Part shown: piece after piece, positions 1 through 8,562 of the stretch
Layout of the letters: every line of letters starts with the position of its first letter
Numbering within the stretch: the first letter of the stretch is position 1
Origin: Planctomycetes bacterium UBA7888
GTDB taxonomy: Bacteria; Planctomycetota; UBA1135
Direction of reading: 5' to 3'
Length of the DNA: 64,000 nucleotides
Assembly: GCA_002500505.1 (NCBI GenBank)
Contig: DLRM01000035.1
Coordinates: forward strand, 1 to 64,000
Position numbers and translations under genes: made by a program
The notes under the pieces: generated by a model
What the model was told of the DNA's origin: nothing
Seen by the model: only the letters and a program-made list of their open reading frames with translations
The model's database searches: none

Positions 1-1440
1 GTAGCCTTCGCCTGAAGATTTGCCGCGGTAACTGCTGCTGCGGTCACCTTGCCGGTTGTTCCGGTCGCCTCGAGTGCTCTGCGAATCTCGCGACTCGCGA
101 CCTACACGGTCCCTTTCTTCAAGACGATCCTGCCGCTTCCCTCGGTAGCCAGCATCCCTATCACGTTCGTCGTAAGCAACCTGATCTGGGGCATCCATGC
201 GCCCGTTGTCGTCAGGGAAAGTTAAGCGGTGGCGAGAGATCCAGAACATGGGTGGTTCTTCGCCCAGCTCAGTAGGCATCGCCAAGCGCTTGGCAACCAA
301 AGTGGAATACTGCCCGCTGGGTAAAGTGAATCGCAAACGCATTTTTTGTGTTTTGCGATAGACATCGTCCCGCTCGGCCGGTGCCGCACGCAGATATTCA
401 GGAGTCATCAAAAGCGGGCGCTCTTCCACCATGGGTCGGAAACCCGAAATGTCCATGGAAACAAAGGCTTCGGGCTCTACTTTTTCGGATTTAAAAACAG
501 TGCGATAGTAACGCTCGACTAGGCCGTCAACTTCAACGCCAGGCCCATAAAGAGGAATGGACTCTTGCTTTAGCATGTCTAGTTGCTCCTTTTCTAGCTC
601 CCGAAATACTGGCAATGGGCCATCGTCGCAAGGCAGCCATCCCAAGTTCTCTTCGTCACCAATCACACCTCGAACCCACATCGAAGCTACGCGGTTCCAC
701 AAGTGAGACTGGTAGGCGAACAAATGAATTGTTCGCTCACGAGTCGAAACTCCCCGCTCTAAAGCACCTCGGAAGTCATCAGGATTTTCTTCCAAATGCT
801 GAAATAAGGAAGATCCACGGCGACCGCGGCAGAACGAACTCAGTTCTTTCCAGTCCCCCCAACGGCGGGCGATTCCTGCTTTGAATTGCTCCACTTTTTC
901 CGCACCATAAGGCGAAGGGGCGCACATTAAAGATTTAACCCCGCCTTCTATATCGCCAAGTAAAAGTTGGCGCATGACAAATCCTTGTCCATGACGCAAA
1001 CAACCAAAACGCTGGTCATCAAAGTAATTGGGCATCCCCCACACTTTGGCTTGAGCAAGGTTATGGCGAATGCGCGCCATTTCATGTCCGCGCAAATCAC
1101 GCAGAACCAACTCAAAGGAGTTGCCTTGAATGCTCTCAGTAGTCAAAGGAGCCTCAGAGCGACCAATGGAGCGTATGGTGACCTGCCCATCTTTAAATTC
1201 CACAGGCTTGCCGCCCTCGACACTCATGTACTGACCGCTCACCCCATCGCGGTCCTTAAAGCCCGCATAGGAAACCGATTCAACCCCAACGCCGGCTGCT
1301 TTCGCTAAAACAGTAGCCGCTTCGGCGGAGGTGAGTCCTTTCTTGGTAACTCGATGGATTAAAAAGGGCCCTTTTCCAAGTCCACTTTCATCCAGTTGTT
1401 CGAAAACACGATAATCATCCTGAAGGCGTTTGAGTCGCAC
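1..1440 (-). CDS. truD: tRNA pseudouridine synthase TruD-like, C-terminus cut by window edge
   Basis: TruD converts uridine 13 of certain tRNAs to pseudouridine. Reading the minus strand from a GTG at 1440 gives 480 open codons running off base 1. The N-terminal part holds the TruD catalytic motif GFKDRDGVSGQ (canonical GxKDxxAxTxQ), whose Asp is the catalytic residue. The body continues through a region rich in conserved aromatic residues. After about residue 420 the protein becomes a low-complexity tail rich in Arg, Asp, Ser and Gly (RDRDAGYRGKRQDRLEERDR and similar), which ordinary TruD of about 350 residues lacks. The start overlaps the 3' end of the upstream pseudouridine synthase by 26 nt, with GGAG about 10 nt before the GTG. 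Family assignment is firm; the tail is unexplained and its end is not visible. Confidence 0.85.
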   Translation of the reverse strand, partial: MRLKRLQDDYRVFEQLDESGLGKGPFLIHRVTKKGLTSAEAATVLAKAAGVGVESVSYAGFKDRDGVSGQYMSVEGGKPVEFKDGQVTIRSIGRSEAPLTTESIQGNSFELVLRDLRGHEMARIRHNLAQAKVWGMPNYFDDQRFGCLRHGQGFVMRQLLLGDIEGGVKSLMCAPSPYGAEKVEQFKAGIARRWGDWKELSSFCRGRRGSSLFQHLEENPDDFRGALERGVSTRERTIHLFAYQSHLWNRVASMWVRGVIGDEENLGWLPCDDGPLPVFRELEKEQLDMLKQESIPLYGPGVEVDGLVERYYRTVFKSEKVEPEAFVSMDISGFRPMVEERPLLMTPEYLRAAPAERDDVYRKTQKMRLRFTLPSGQYSTLVAKRLAMPTELGEEPPMFWISRHRLTFPDDNGRMDAPDQVAYDERDRDAGYRGKRQDRLEERDRVGRESRDSQSTRGDRNNRQGDRSSSYRGKSSGEGY

Positions 1441-2413
1441 GTCGCCATTTCTCCATTTTGCTGAGGAGGACCCGAAGATCCTTGGGGTATTCCGCTTCGA
1501 TGCGGAGGGTCTCCCCATCCGGGGAGATTATTTGTACGCTTTTTGCGTGAAGGCTTAACCGCTGAAGAAGCGGCCTCTCGGGTTTTCCCTTTTTCGGCTT
1601 GTAGCCGGGCTTGAGTTCCGAGAGGTGCATTTTATCACGGCCGCCATATCGTGGGTCCACAATCAAGGGGTGGCCAATACTCGCCATATGCACTCGAATT
1701 TGGTGCGTCCGACCGGTTCGAGGCCTGCACTCCACTAAAGTGAAGCCTCGAAAAATTTTGAGGGGTGCATATTCCGTAATGGAATCTTTCCCCCCAGGAG
1801 ATTTCACCACTCTCATGCGCCCCCCCTGCCGAGGATCGGGAGCAAGCGGAGAATCAATCACACCTTCTCTGTGAATCTCACCCAAAACAATTGCGTGATA
1901 AACCTTCTCAACTTTTCGCTCATCAAACAAGGCCCGGTAATGCTGTTCCCCCTCTAAAGACAAGGCGTAAAGCAAAACTCCACTCGTACCCAAATCTAAG
2001 CGATGAAGAGCACGTGGCCTTGCGGCAATCAAACCGTCCTGCCGGCGGCGAGATTCGGCCCAATCCAGCATGGCCCCAGTAAGGTTGACCGGATGCTCTC
2101 CCCAACGACTCGGCTCCACCGGAAAACCAGCGGGTTTATTGATTGCGATTAAGTTTTTATCTTCATAAATAATCTCAGGTTTGAAAGGCGCACGTGCAAC
2201 TTCCTTCAAGGCACCAATGTCGGCATCCACCAAAACCACATCACTAAAACGCAAACGATAGGAAGGCAGAGCTGGAGTTCCTCCAACGGTTATGTCTCCG
2301 CCGCGAACCAATTCGCGCAACTTTCCTTTGGAAATTCTAGGCCACTTTAAGCACAAAAACTCGTCGAGCGGAGTGCCGACGAGGTCCTTCGGGACTTCTA
2401 GATACTGCGTCAC
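1415..2413 (-). CDS. RluA-family pseudouridine synthase with S4 domain
   Basis: This 332-residue enzyme should isomerise uridine to pseudouridine in rRNA or tRNA in the cytoplasm. Residues about 15-65 look like an S4 RNA-binding domain (ISKGKLRELVRGGDITVGG). The catalytic domain carries the RluA signature ALHRLDLGTSGVLLYALS with catalytic Asp at residue 140, followed by the conserved GRTHQIRVHMASIGHPLIVD segment. Length fits RluC/RluD-type enzymes; the exact target cannot be told from sequence. It lies 5 nt after hpt and overlaps truD by 26 nt, so the three genes look like one transcript and two tRNA/rRNA pseudouridylation enzymes are translationally coupled. Confidence 0.9.
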   Translation of the reverse strand: MTQYLEVPKDLVGTPLDEFLCLKWPRISKGKLRELVRGGDITVGGTPALPSYRLRFSDVVLVDADIGALKEVARAPFKPEIIYEDKNLIAINKPAGFPVEPSRWGEHPVNLTGAMLDWAESRRRQDGLIAARPRALHRLDLGTSGVLLYALSLEGEQHYRALFDERKVEKVYHAIVLGEIHREGVIDSPLAPDPRQGGRMRVVKSPGGKDSITEYAPLKIFRGFTLVECRPRTGRTHQIRVHMASIGHPLIVDPRYGGRDKMHLSELKPGYKPKKGKPERPLLQRLSLHAKSVQIISPDGETLRIEAEYPKDLRVLLSKMEKWRRATQTPSG

Positions 2414-2418
2414 GAGAG

Positions 2419-2994
2419 CTATTCCGCTACAGCTTCGCTGATTACGCCATCTTCAACTTCATGAGGCTTCAGGGCAACCAGCTCGGTCAAGTTTCTATAA
2501 CGACCGGCAAGATCCAATCCATAGCCAACTAGGAAAAGGTCGTCGTGAAGGAGCAAAACCGAATCGTCCGCAACCACGTCGGTTTGACGACGAATGGGCT
2601 TGTCCACAAAGACAGCAATCGTCACCTTTGTGGCACCCATGTCATCTAGAAGTAAACGACGCGCTTCGTGCAAGGTTCTACCAGTGTCCAAAATGTCATC
2701 CAAAAGCAAGACATGCTTTCCGCGAATGTTCTTTTCATTCGGGAGCCAATCTGCCGAGGCCGATTTTTGAGGTGACGTGGAATCTCCATAGGTTTGGATG
2801 CGTAGGAAGTCCATCACCAATCCCGCGGGCATATGGCGCACTAAATCGGCAGCAAAAAACATGGCGCCGCCCAAAATGGGAACTACTGTGACTTCGTCCC
2901 CTTCGAGGTTGGGCTGCAAACGCCCAGCAAGGGCGCAAATCCCTTCCTCGATACTGGCCGAATCCAGCAATGTGCGGCAGTCGTAGTTCTCCAT
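2419..2994 (-). CDS. hpt: Hypoxanthine phosphoribosyltransferase
   Basis: Purine salvage enzyme joining hypoxanthine or guanine to PRPP to give IMP or GMP. The 191-residue protein has the PRPP-binding loop VLLLDDILDTGRTL at residues 95-108 and an upstream PILGGAMFFAADLVR segment at 39-53 that matches the non-proline cis-peptide loop region of HPRTs. The C-terminal KPIRR and YGLDLAGRYRNL motifs (the latter matching the Hpt consensus FVVGYGLDxxxxYRNLP) are both present. Length is typical. It is the first gene of the hpt-rluA-truD run on the minus strand, divergent from the HD-GYP regulator with 138 nt between. Confidence 0.93.
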   Translation of the reverse strand: MENYDCRTLLDSASIEEGICALAGRLQPNLEGDEVTVVPILGGAMFFAADLVRHMPAGLVMDFLRIQTYGDSTSPQKSASADWLPNEKNIRGKHVLLLDDILDTGRTLHEARRLLLDDMGATKVTIAVFVDKPIRRQTDVVADDSVLLLHDDLFLVGYGLDLAGRYRNLTELVALKPHEVEDGVISEAVAE

Positions 2995-3132
2995 CCACCC
3001 ATTCTATCCAAAGAAAGAGAATTGGGCAGACATTCGCGGCCAGAACGCTTGAATAGACTGGGGGTTTTTGGCACTGTATGAAGACAAACAGGCCACAACC
3101 TATCTTGGTGTGAACTGATTCTGCCCGACTCT

Positions 3133-4152
3133 GTGAACAAACCCTCCCCCCAAACTCAATCTGGCTACGGCTTCAACATTTTGGTTGTTGAAGACGACGA
3201 AGAGCAGCTCCTCCTGAATGCAGCATTCCTTCAAAACGCTGGCTTTGAAACGACTGCGGTAACAAACGCTAAAGACGCCGTTGAAATGTTGGCTCGAGAT
3301 GAGTTCCGGGGGATTGTTTGCGACCTGGGTCTCCCGGGAATGAGCGGTGCCGAACTGCTTCGCTATGTACGCCTACAGCACAAACAGCTGGCATTTGTGA
3401 TGCTCACGGGTCACGACGAAGTAAACACCGCTGTCCAAACCATGCAAGATGGGGCAGACGAATATTTACTCAAGCCCATCAGCCAGATAGAGCTCAGCAG
3501 TAAGCTACTTGCGGCAATTGAAGTCCGTAGAAACCGCACAGAGATTGCCAAGCGCGAACGTGAGCCCCTCATGAATATCTTTCGTGGAGTCAACTCTCTA
3601 GTTGCGGGCCTCGAAGAAAAAGACACTTACACCAAAAATCACTCGCAAAAAGTAGCGGCTGCTTCCACGCGCATGGCGCAAGAACTTCCTGGAATCACAC
3701 GACAAGAGATTATGGAAATCCGCTACGGTGCCCTTCTCCATGATGTCGGGAAAATTGCTGTCCCTCTTACAATTCTGCACAAGACTTCCAAGTTAACCGA
3801 TGAGGAATGGAAAATCATCAAACACCATCCCATCGCCGGAGGAAGAATCGTGAAACCACTCTCTAGGGACTTCCCAGAAGTTCACCGCATTGTCCGTTAC
3901 GAGCACGAGCGATGGGACGGGAAAGGCTACACCGAAGGCCTTGCTGGTGAAAACATTCCACTTGGCTCTCGACTTGTCATGATTGCGGATGCTTTTGACG
4001 CCATTTGTTCACGGCGGTCTTACAGTGAGCCCAAGCCCAAAGAAGAGGCCATTCGGATTATCCGAGATGGAGCCGGCGGTCAATTTGACCCTGGACTGGT
4101 ACCCATTTTTGAAAAGGTGGTGGACGAGCTTCCCCACCCCAGCTCTAACTAA
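3133..4152 (+). CDS. Response regulator with HD-GYP-type output domain
   Basis: Residues 15-130 form a receiver domain (VVEDDEEQ acidic pocket, phospho-acceptor Asp64 in CDLGLPGMSG, Thr92 in MLTGHD, Lys114 in LLKP). Residues about 145-335 form an HD-GYP domain, which in studied members hydrolyses cyclic-di-GMP. The HD pair is at 203-204 (LLHDVGKIAVP), HH at 231-232, and the following HERWDGKGYT and IADAFDAI motifs are present. The signature tripeptide reads GYT rather than GYP. The start is a GTG. The downstream HupE-like gene begins immediately after the stop codon, so the two are probably co-transcribed. No partner histidine kinase is adjacent. Confidence 0.88.
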   Translation: MNKPSPQTQSGYGFNILVVEDDEEQLLLNAAFLQNAGFETTAVTNAKDAVEMLARDEFRGIVCDLGLPGMSGAELLRYVRLQHKQLAFVMLTGHDEVNTAVQTMQDGADEYLLKPISQIELSSKLLAAIEVRRNRTEIAKREREPLMNIFRGVNSLVAGLEEKDTYTKNHSQKVAAASTRMAQELPGITRQEIMEIRYGALLHDVGKIAVPLTILHKTSKLTDEEWKIIKHHPIAGGRIVKPLSRDFPEVHRIVRYEHERWDGKGYTEGLAGENIPLGSRLVMIADAFDAICSRRSYSEPKPKEEAIRIIRDGAGGQFDPGLVPIFEKVVDELPHPSSN

Positions 4153-5397
4153 GTGCTTTCTCTTCTTGCGCTCGCGCTTTTGCCTGGGGGTAACCACCCC
4201 ATGTCTGTATCTCGGTTGGAAATCAACCTCCACGAGGACCGAGCAGAGCTTCGCCTTCAAGTTCAGGTGCTTTCCCTCAAAGAAGTCCCTCAGCTCGAGC
4301 TCGATGCGGATATGGACGATCATGTTTCTGATGAGGAGCTTCTTCGCGCATGGGGACGCACTCAAGAGTATTTAAACGAAGGCATCGCCTTGCGTTTGGA
4401 TACTGAAATCTTGAACCCAAATTTTGAAAACTGGGAGCGGCGACGCGAAGAATTTGATTGGCTGGTCATGCAAACCACCATCCCCTTAGATTCTTTTCCT
4501 AAAGAAATTGGCTTGTCTTGCACTCTCTTTTTTGAAGATGGGAATCCAGGCCACCGCATGTCAGTCAGCTTGAACGGCTTTGCTGGGGAAACCTTGGAGA
4601 CCTTACTTTCCAAAGATCACCCCATTGACGATTTCCGAAGCAAACCTTTTTCTGATTACCTCCGGTTCGGCTTTCATCATGTCTTGGAAGGTTGGGATCA
4701 CCTAGCATTCCTCGCCGCCCTTCTTTTTGGAATTGCCGGGCTTGGCTCTTTGTTGGGCGCGGTTACAGCTTTCACCCTGGCGCACTCCATCACGCTTGCG
4801 TTGTCGGCTCTTGGCGTGCTCTCTCTCAACCCTCAAGTCGTTGAGCCTGGGATTGCCCTCTCGATTGTGTTCACGCTTTGGTGGCACCTACAAAGCTCCT
4901 CTCCTCGGCCATGGCGTCCCGCCTTCGCCTTTGGGCTCTTGCATGGCTTTGGATTTGCTGGGGTGCTAGGAGGCATTGGCCTGCCCCCTCAAGCCAAGGC
5001 CTCTGCTCTCCTCGGCTTTAACCTTGGCGTAGAAATCGGACAACTTGCCTTTGTCCTGCCCGTTCTCCTTGCGGCTTTCCTCTCCCTTCGCCTTTTCAAA
5101 AAACATCAAGCCGAGCTCCGCCTGCGAGCTGGGACTATTGTTGCCGCAGTAGGCCTCGCCGCCTTTTCCAATGCGGCCATGAGTCAATGGCTCCAACCTA
5201 GTGAAGGCGAACTTTCTTCCCCCCTTCTTTGGCAAGCCGGTCTCGCCCTTGCACTCACGGCCATAGCCCTCCCCCTTCTTCCAAAGACACTTTCAAGTGG
5301 CAACACGACCTCCCTTCGCGGTGCCGCAACCACGGCTTGGGCGCTGTACGCTCTCTTCCTTCTCGGCCAGCAGCTCGGCGCGAGTTGGGGGGCTTAG
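4153..5397 (+). CDS. HupE/UreJ-2-like membrane protein with an EF-hand-like loop
   Basis: This 414-residue protein starts with a short hydrophobic leader, then a soluble extracytoplasmic domain (about 20-175), then six or seven membrane helices. The membrane part carries motifs typical of the HupE/UreJ_2 family: HHVLEGWDHLAFLAALL, TAFTLAHSITLALSALG and GLLHGFGFAGVL, with conserved His, Asp and Gly residues that may bind metal. The soluble domain contains DADMDDHVSDEE (51-62), which fits a calcium-binding EF-hand loop. HupE proteins are linked to nickel or cobalt uptake in some bacteria, but no hydrogenase or urease gene is nearby, so no substrate is claimed. The GTG start directly abuts the stop of the HD-GYP regulator; ATG at 4201 would remove the leader. 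Confidence 0.72.
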   Translation: MLSLLALALLPGGNHPMSVSRLEINLHEDRAELRLQVQVLSLKEVPQLELDADMDDHVSDEELLRAWGRTQEYLNEGIALRLDTEILNPNFENWERRREEFDWLVMQTTIPLDSFPKEIGLSCTLFFEDGNPGHRMSVSLNGFAGETLETLLSKDHPIDDFRSKPFSDYLRFGFHHVLEGWDHLAFLAALLFGIAGLGSLLGAVTAFTLAHSITLALSALGVLSLNPQVVEPGIALSIVFTLWWHLQSSSPRPWRPAFAFGLLHGFGFAGVLGGIGLPPQAKASALLGFNLGVEIGQLAFVLPVLLAAFLSLRLFKKHQAELRLRAGTIVAAVGLAAFSNAAMSQWLQPSEGELSSPLLWQAGLALALTAIALPLLPKTLSSGNTTSLRGAATTAWALYALFLLGQQLGASWGA

Positions 5398-5417
5398 ACG
5401 CGGCTTTCGCCTCTGGC

Positions 5418-5906
5418 CTATCGAGCCTCGCAGGCCAACAAATCCGCCTTTTGCTCTAAGCCACCAGCAAAGCCGCCCATTCCACCTTTAGCCAACACGC
5501 GATGGCACGGAACCAAGAGAGGCATGGGGTTTTGTGCCATCGCGGTTCCAACCGCCCGACAAGCACGTGAGGAACCACAAGCTTTCGCCACTTCAGAGTA
5601 GCTTTTCGTGTGCCCTACTGGGATTCGACTCACAAAGCGATAGACCTTGCTTAAAAAGGGTGAGTGACCGGGCATGCGCCATGGGCCAGGGAAGTCCACA
5701 GATTCGCCGCACATGAAGCTGGATAACCACCTTCCCACAGCCGTCCTTGAGGGTGCTACTTGGGGCCGCACCCCTTTCGCACGCCAGCCTTTAGAACCCG
5801 GAAGCCCAATAGCCAATAACTCGCCGTCGTCCGCAAAACTAAACCAAACTTTTCCGATGGGCGAATCGTGGGACTCGCAAAAATGAACTCGAAGAGAATC
5901 CTTCAT
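5418..5906 (-). CDS. ogt: Methylated-DNA-protein cysteine methyltransferase
   Basis: A 162-residue suicide repair protein that moves alkyl groups from O6-alkylguanine (and O4-alkylthymine) to its own cysteine. The active-site motif LVPCHRV contains acceptor Cys134, and the preceding helix-turn-helix shows GHTKSYSEVAKACGSSRACRAVGTAMAQNP split across the usual arginine finger and Asn. The C-terminal GGFAGGLEQKADLLACE is also typical. It lacks an Ada N-terminal domain, so it is the Ogt/MGMT form. It converges with the HupE-like gene and is divergent from the bifunctional-nuclease gene with only 20 nt between starts. Confidence 0.93.
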   Translation of the reverse strand: MKDSLRVHFCESHDSPIGKVWFSFADDGELLAIGLPGSKGWRAKGVRPQVAPSRTAVGRWLSSFMCGESVDFPGPWRMPGHSPFLSKVYRFVSRIPVGHTKSYSEVAKACGSSRACRAVGTAMAQNPMPLLVPCHRVLAKGGMGGFAGGLEQKADLLACEAR

Positions 5907-5926
5907 GAGACGGTTAGAATAACAGC

Positions 5927-6334
5927 GTGATTCAAGTCTTCCTCAGCCGCCTTCTCCTTATGGAGAATCAGCCTCAGCAAGTGCTTTCCTTGCAGGAAAC
6001 GGAAGGGGAAATGCGCACGCTTCAAATGGTGATTGGCATGAACGAAGCAACGGAGCTGAATCGAATTCTTCACAAAGAAGAAACTCCGAGGCCTATGACG
6101 CACGAAATGGCCTCCAAGCTCATGGAACAACTTGGAGGGGCTCTTCAGCAAACGGTGATCCACGATTACCAGGAGGGAACTTTTTTTGCTGAGCTTCATA
6201 TTGAGCAAAATGGCGAGACGATGAAGGTAGACTGTCGCCCGAGTGATGCTCTTTCCCTATCCCTTCGATGCCACGCCCCCATTTATGTCACCCCTGAGGT
6301 GATGGAAAGCCAGGGCCAGGCCGAAGCTCCCTAA
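5927..6334 (+). CDS. Bifunctional nuclease (BFN/DUF151) domain protein
   Basis: The 135-residue protein is a single BFN domain. The signature VDCRPSDALSLSLRCHAPIYVTPEV near the C-terminus matches the family consensus (xxRPSDAxxLAxRxxxPIxV) when read in pieces of 20 or fewer residues, and the N-terminal half shows LQETEGEMRTLQMVIGMNEA as expected for the first strand-helix unit. Members have been reported with combined DNase/RNase activity, mostly in plants; bacterial roles are largely unknown. The GTG start is kept because it aligns with the family N-terminus; ATG at 5960 would truncate the first strand. It precedes tRNA-Ser by 28 nt. Confidence 0.82.
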   Translation: MIQVFLSRLLLMENQPQQVLSLQETEGEMRTLQMVIGMNEATELNRILHKEETPRPMTHEMASKLMEQLGGALQQTVIHDYQEGTFFAELHIEQNGETMKVDCRPSDALSLSLRCHAPIYVTPEVMESQGQAEAP

Positions 6335-6362
6335 CGGGTAGAACAATGGCTAGGGAAACCGC

Positions 6363-6450
6363 GGAGAGGTGCCAGAGTGGCCGAATGGACTGGTTTTGAA
6401 AACCAGCGTCTCGTGAGGGACCCAGGGTTCGAATCCCTGCCTCTCCGCCA
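6363..6450 (+). tRNA. tRNA-Ser (anticodon UGA)
   Basis: The 88-nt gene has acceptor stem GGAGAGG/CCTCTCC, an anticodon stem CTGGT/ACCAG around loop TTTGAAA (anticodon TGA), a long variable arm, and a T arm with GGGTTCGAATCCC. The 3' CCA is encoded. The long variable arm and the anticodon both identify a class II serine tRNA reading UCA and related codons. Confidence 0.95.
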
Positions 6451-6508
6451 CAACCCAATCGAACAAATCGCTTTTGCGAACTAACCAAGCTTCCCCTATT
6501 ATTCCCGC

Positions 6509-7096
6509 ATGGATTCAAAGACTGCATTCATCCTCATTGGCTACCAAAAAGACTACTTTGACCCAAAGGGCATTTTGCATGAGGTGATTCGGGAGTCCAC
6601 AGAAGAAAATGCTCTCCTTGAAAATACAAGTCGAATTCTAGACCGCGCTGTCGACTCTGAAGCACTCGTCATTTCGACGCCAATTGTGTTCTCAGAAAAT
6701 TATGCCGAGCTCCGAAATCCAGTTGGCATACTTAGAACAATCCGAGAGGTTGGAGCCTTTAAAGAGGGGGCCCCTGGCTCAGAGACCATCGGGCTCATCC
6801 AAAGCTATGGCAGTAAGATTCAAGAAGTTCCGGGAAAATGCAGCTTGAATGCCTTCCATGAGACTTCGCTCAGTGCAGTCTTGAAAGCGGCCAAGATTGA
6901 GCACATTATTCTAATGGGGGCAGTCACCTCAGTCTGCATCGACTCCACAGCTCGAGCAGCAACTGATTTTGGCCTTCGAGTCTCCATCGTCTCGGATTGC
7001 ACTGCGGGCAGGAGCTCTCATGAGCAAGGGTTCTATTGCAACGAAATTTTCCCTCTCTTTGCAAGCGTCACTGACACAAAAAGCCTACTCGAATAG
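6509..7096 (+). CDS. Isochorismatase-fold cysteine hydrolase lacking the usual triad Asp
   Basis: The 195-residue protein has the isochorismatase/nicotinamidase fold. The nucleophile region GAVTSVCIDSTARAA gives Cys143, and the Lys of the triad is Lys110 in VPGKCSLNAF. The first motif reads FILIGYQKDYF where the family normally has IDxQxDF, so Gly11 replaces the catalytic Asp. Asp15 of KDYF remains nearby. The protein may therefore be an atypical hydrolase or inactive; similar IGxQ variants probably exist in the family, so this is not necessarily a defect. It converges on the GAF-pseudokinase gene (7 nt between stops), and both lie between two tRNA-Ser genes. Confidence 0.75.
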   Translation: MDSKTAFILIGYQKDYFDPKGILHEVIRESTEENALLENTSRILDRAVDSEALVISTPIVFSENYAELRNPVGILRTIREVGAFKEGAPGSETIGLIQSYGSKIQEVPGKCSLNAFHETSLSAVLKAAKIEHIILMGAVTSVCIDSTARAATDFGLRVSIVSDCTAGRSSHEQGFYCNEIFPLFASVTDTKSLLE

Positions 7097-7103
7097 CAAG
7101 CGA

Positions 7104-8483
7104 CTATTTTTGTTTTTTCTTAAACCAGCTTTTAGGTGAAGAGCCCTTCGCTGCACCGGATGGTCTTTTTTCCCATTGAGAAAGCCGCTTTTCAATAAGC
7201 TCAATCGTCGCGGGACATTTTTCACCTAAAACTTCATTACAAAGAGTTTCAAGATTCTGAGGGCATTCATGATGGAATATCGAAGGAGAACGATATTTTT
7301 CAGCTGAAGCATTGCGAAATGTAAGAGCGAAGTAGAGGGAACGCACAAGATCAATCACATCGGCTTCAAAAGATTTTTGCGAACCGCCATCGTTCTTTCT
7401 CCCGAATCCGATGAGGTGTGGATGGTGACCAGTCGTCAAAATCATTGAATTGGGCGAAAGATTCCCATGCAGAATACCGCAACTATGAGCATATCCTAAT
7501 GCCGAAGTTGCCTTCTTGAAAATCCCCGCCACCGACCTGTAATAGTCTTCTGGAAGCCGAGGAAGATGCGCTAAAGTATTTAAAAAATCACCCAGAATCT
7601 GAGGGTAAGGAGTGTGTTCCTGCGAAAGCCAGGTCCAACCGTCATCTTTTCCACAATCGTAGACTTCGGCAATACCATTGTGGTCGAGTTGCGAAGCCAC
7701 TTGAGCGCGTTCGACGAAATCAATAGTAGTTTCACTAAAACTCTTTCCGCGCGTTTGCACCTCCAAAACAACTGGTCTTGACAACTTATCCTCAAATGCT
7801 TCCCAAACTGTATAAGCTTCACCTAAAAAAAGTAGTCGATCAAGTCGAAAGCCACCAATCAATTGCCCTGGTAATGGCACCCTGCCTTCACTCTGCTTAT
7901 CCAAATGGGAAGAATTCGTTCGCTCGTCAAGAAGAAACCGTACAGCGTCTTCTAATTTCCCATGCTGGATTGCTGCATAAATCCTTGGAGCTGCAATACA
8001 GGATAAGCGCGCAAAAAACTGCACATCTCTGGCTGAAAACGCATTCTTGGCGGAAGCCTCCGAATCGAATACCCCAATGACATGATTTTCAAACTTGACC
8101 GGAACGGCCATTTCTGATGCGCCAGAAAACTGGTCCGGAATATATCCAGGAAAAAGAGTGACATCATCGACGTGCTGCGCTTGACCAGTCTCGGCACAAG
8201 TCCCGACAACCCCCTCCCCAAGAAGAATTGTTATAGGATTGCTTATTTGAGTACCATCGGCCTTTACCCCAAAAGCCGATTTTTGGACTAAATTTTCTCC
8301 ATCACGAAGATACAGCACACAATCGTCTAGGCCCATAATCGATGCTACTGAATCTGCCATAACCCAGAAAAGTTCGTCGATGTCGGATATCGACCCAATA
8401 ACTTCTGAAAATTCGTACACGGACTGAAGTTCGGACAGCGCGCCCTGGAGAGTCGGTACGAGTGGCTTGGAACCGCTTGACAT
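7104..8483 (-). CDS. GAF domain fused to a kinase-like domain without catalytic residues
   Basis: Residues about 20-172 form a GAF sensor domain (LLGEGVVGTCAETGQAQHV, then MAVPVKFENHVIGVFDSEA). Residues about 205-440 resemble a Hanks-type Ser/Thr protein kinase. All three key catalytic positions are changed: the VAIK Lys is Glu241 in PVVLEV, the HRD Asp is Asn341 in LHGNLSPNSM, and the DFG Asp is Gly359 in HLIGFGR. The glycine loop is also poor. It should therefore be a pseudokinase acting as a binding or scaffold module under GAF control. The C-terminus is short and basic (WFKKKQK). No membrane segment is seen. Ligand and partner are unknown; its convergent neighbour is the isochorismatase-fold protein. 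Confidence 0.8.
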   Translation of the reverse strand: MSSGSKPLVPTLQGALSELQSVYEFSEVIGSISDIDELFWVMADSVASIMGLDDCVLYLRDGENLVQKSAFGVKADGTQISNPITILLGEGVVGTCAETGQAQHVDDVTLFPGYIPDQFSGASEMAVPVKFENHVIGVFDSEASAKNAFSARDVQFFARLSCIAAPRIYAAIQHGKLEDAVRFLLDERTNSSHLDKQSEGRVPLPGQLIGGFRLDRLLFLGEAYTVWEAFEDKLSRPVVLEVQTRGKSFSETTIDFVERAQVASQLDHNGIAEVYDCGKDDGWTWLSQEHTPYPQILGDFLNTLAHLPRLPEDYYRSVAGIFKKATSALGYAHSCGILHGNLSPNSMILTTGHHPHLIGFGRKNDGGSQKSFEADVIDLVRSLYFALTFRNASAEKYRSPSIFHHECPQNLETLCNEVLGEKCPATIELIEKRLSQWEKRPSGAAKGSSPKSWFKKKQK

Positions 8484-8562
8484 CTTTTAAATGTTACACA
8501 AATTTCCGAATTCTGAGCAGAATGCAACGAATCGACTGCGAGCCTGTAAAATCCTCGACCGT

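Noticed and set aside
4153..5397. Nickel uptake for hydrogenase or urease
   Set aside because: The HupE/UreJ-like protein has no hydrogenase or urease genes nearby, so no such role is assigned.
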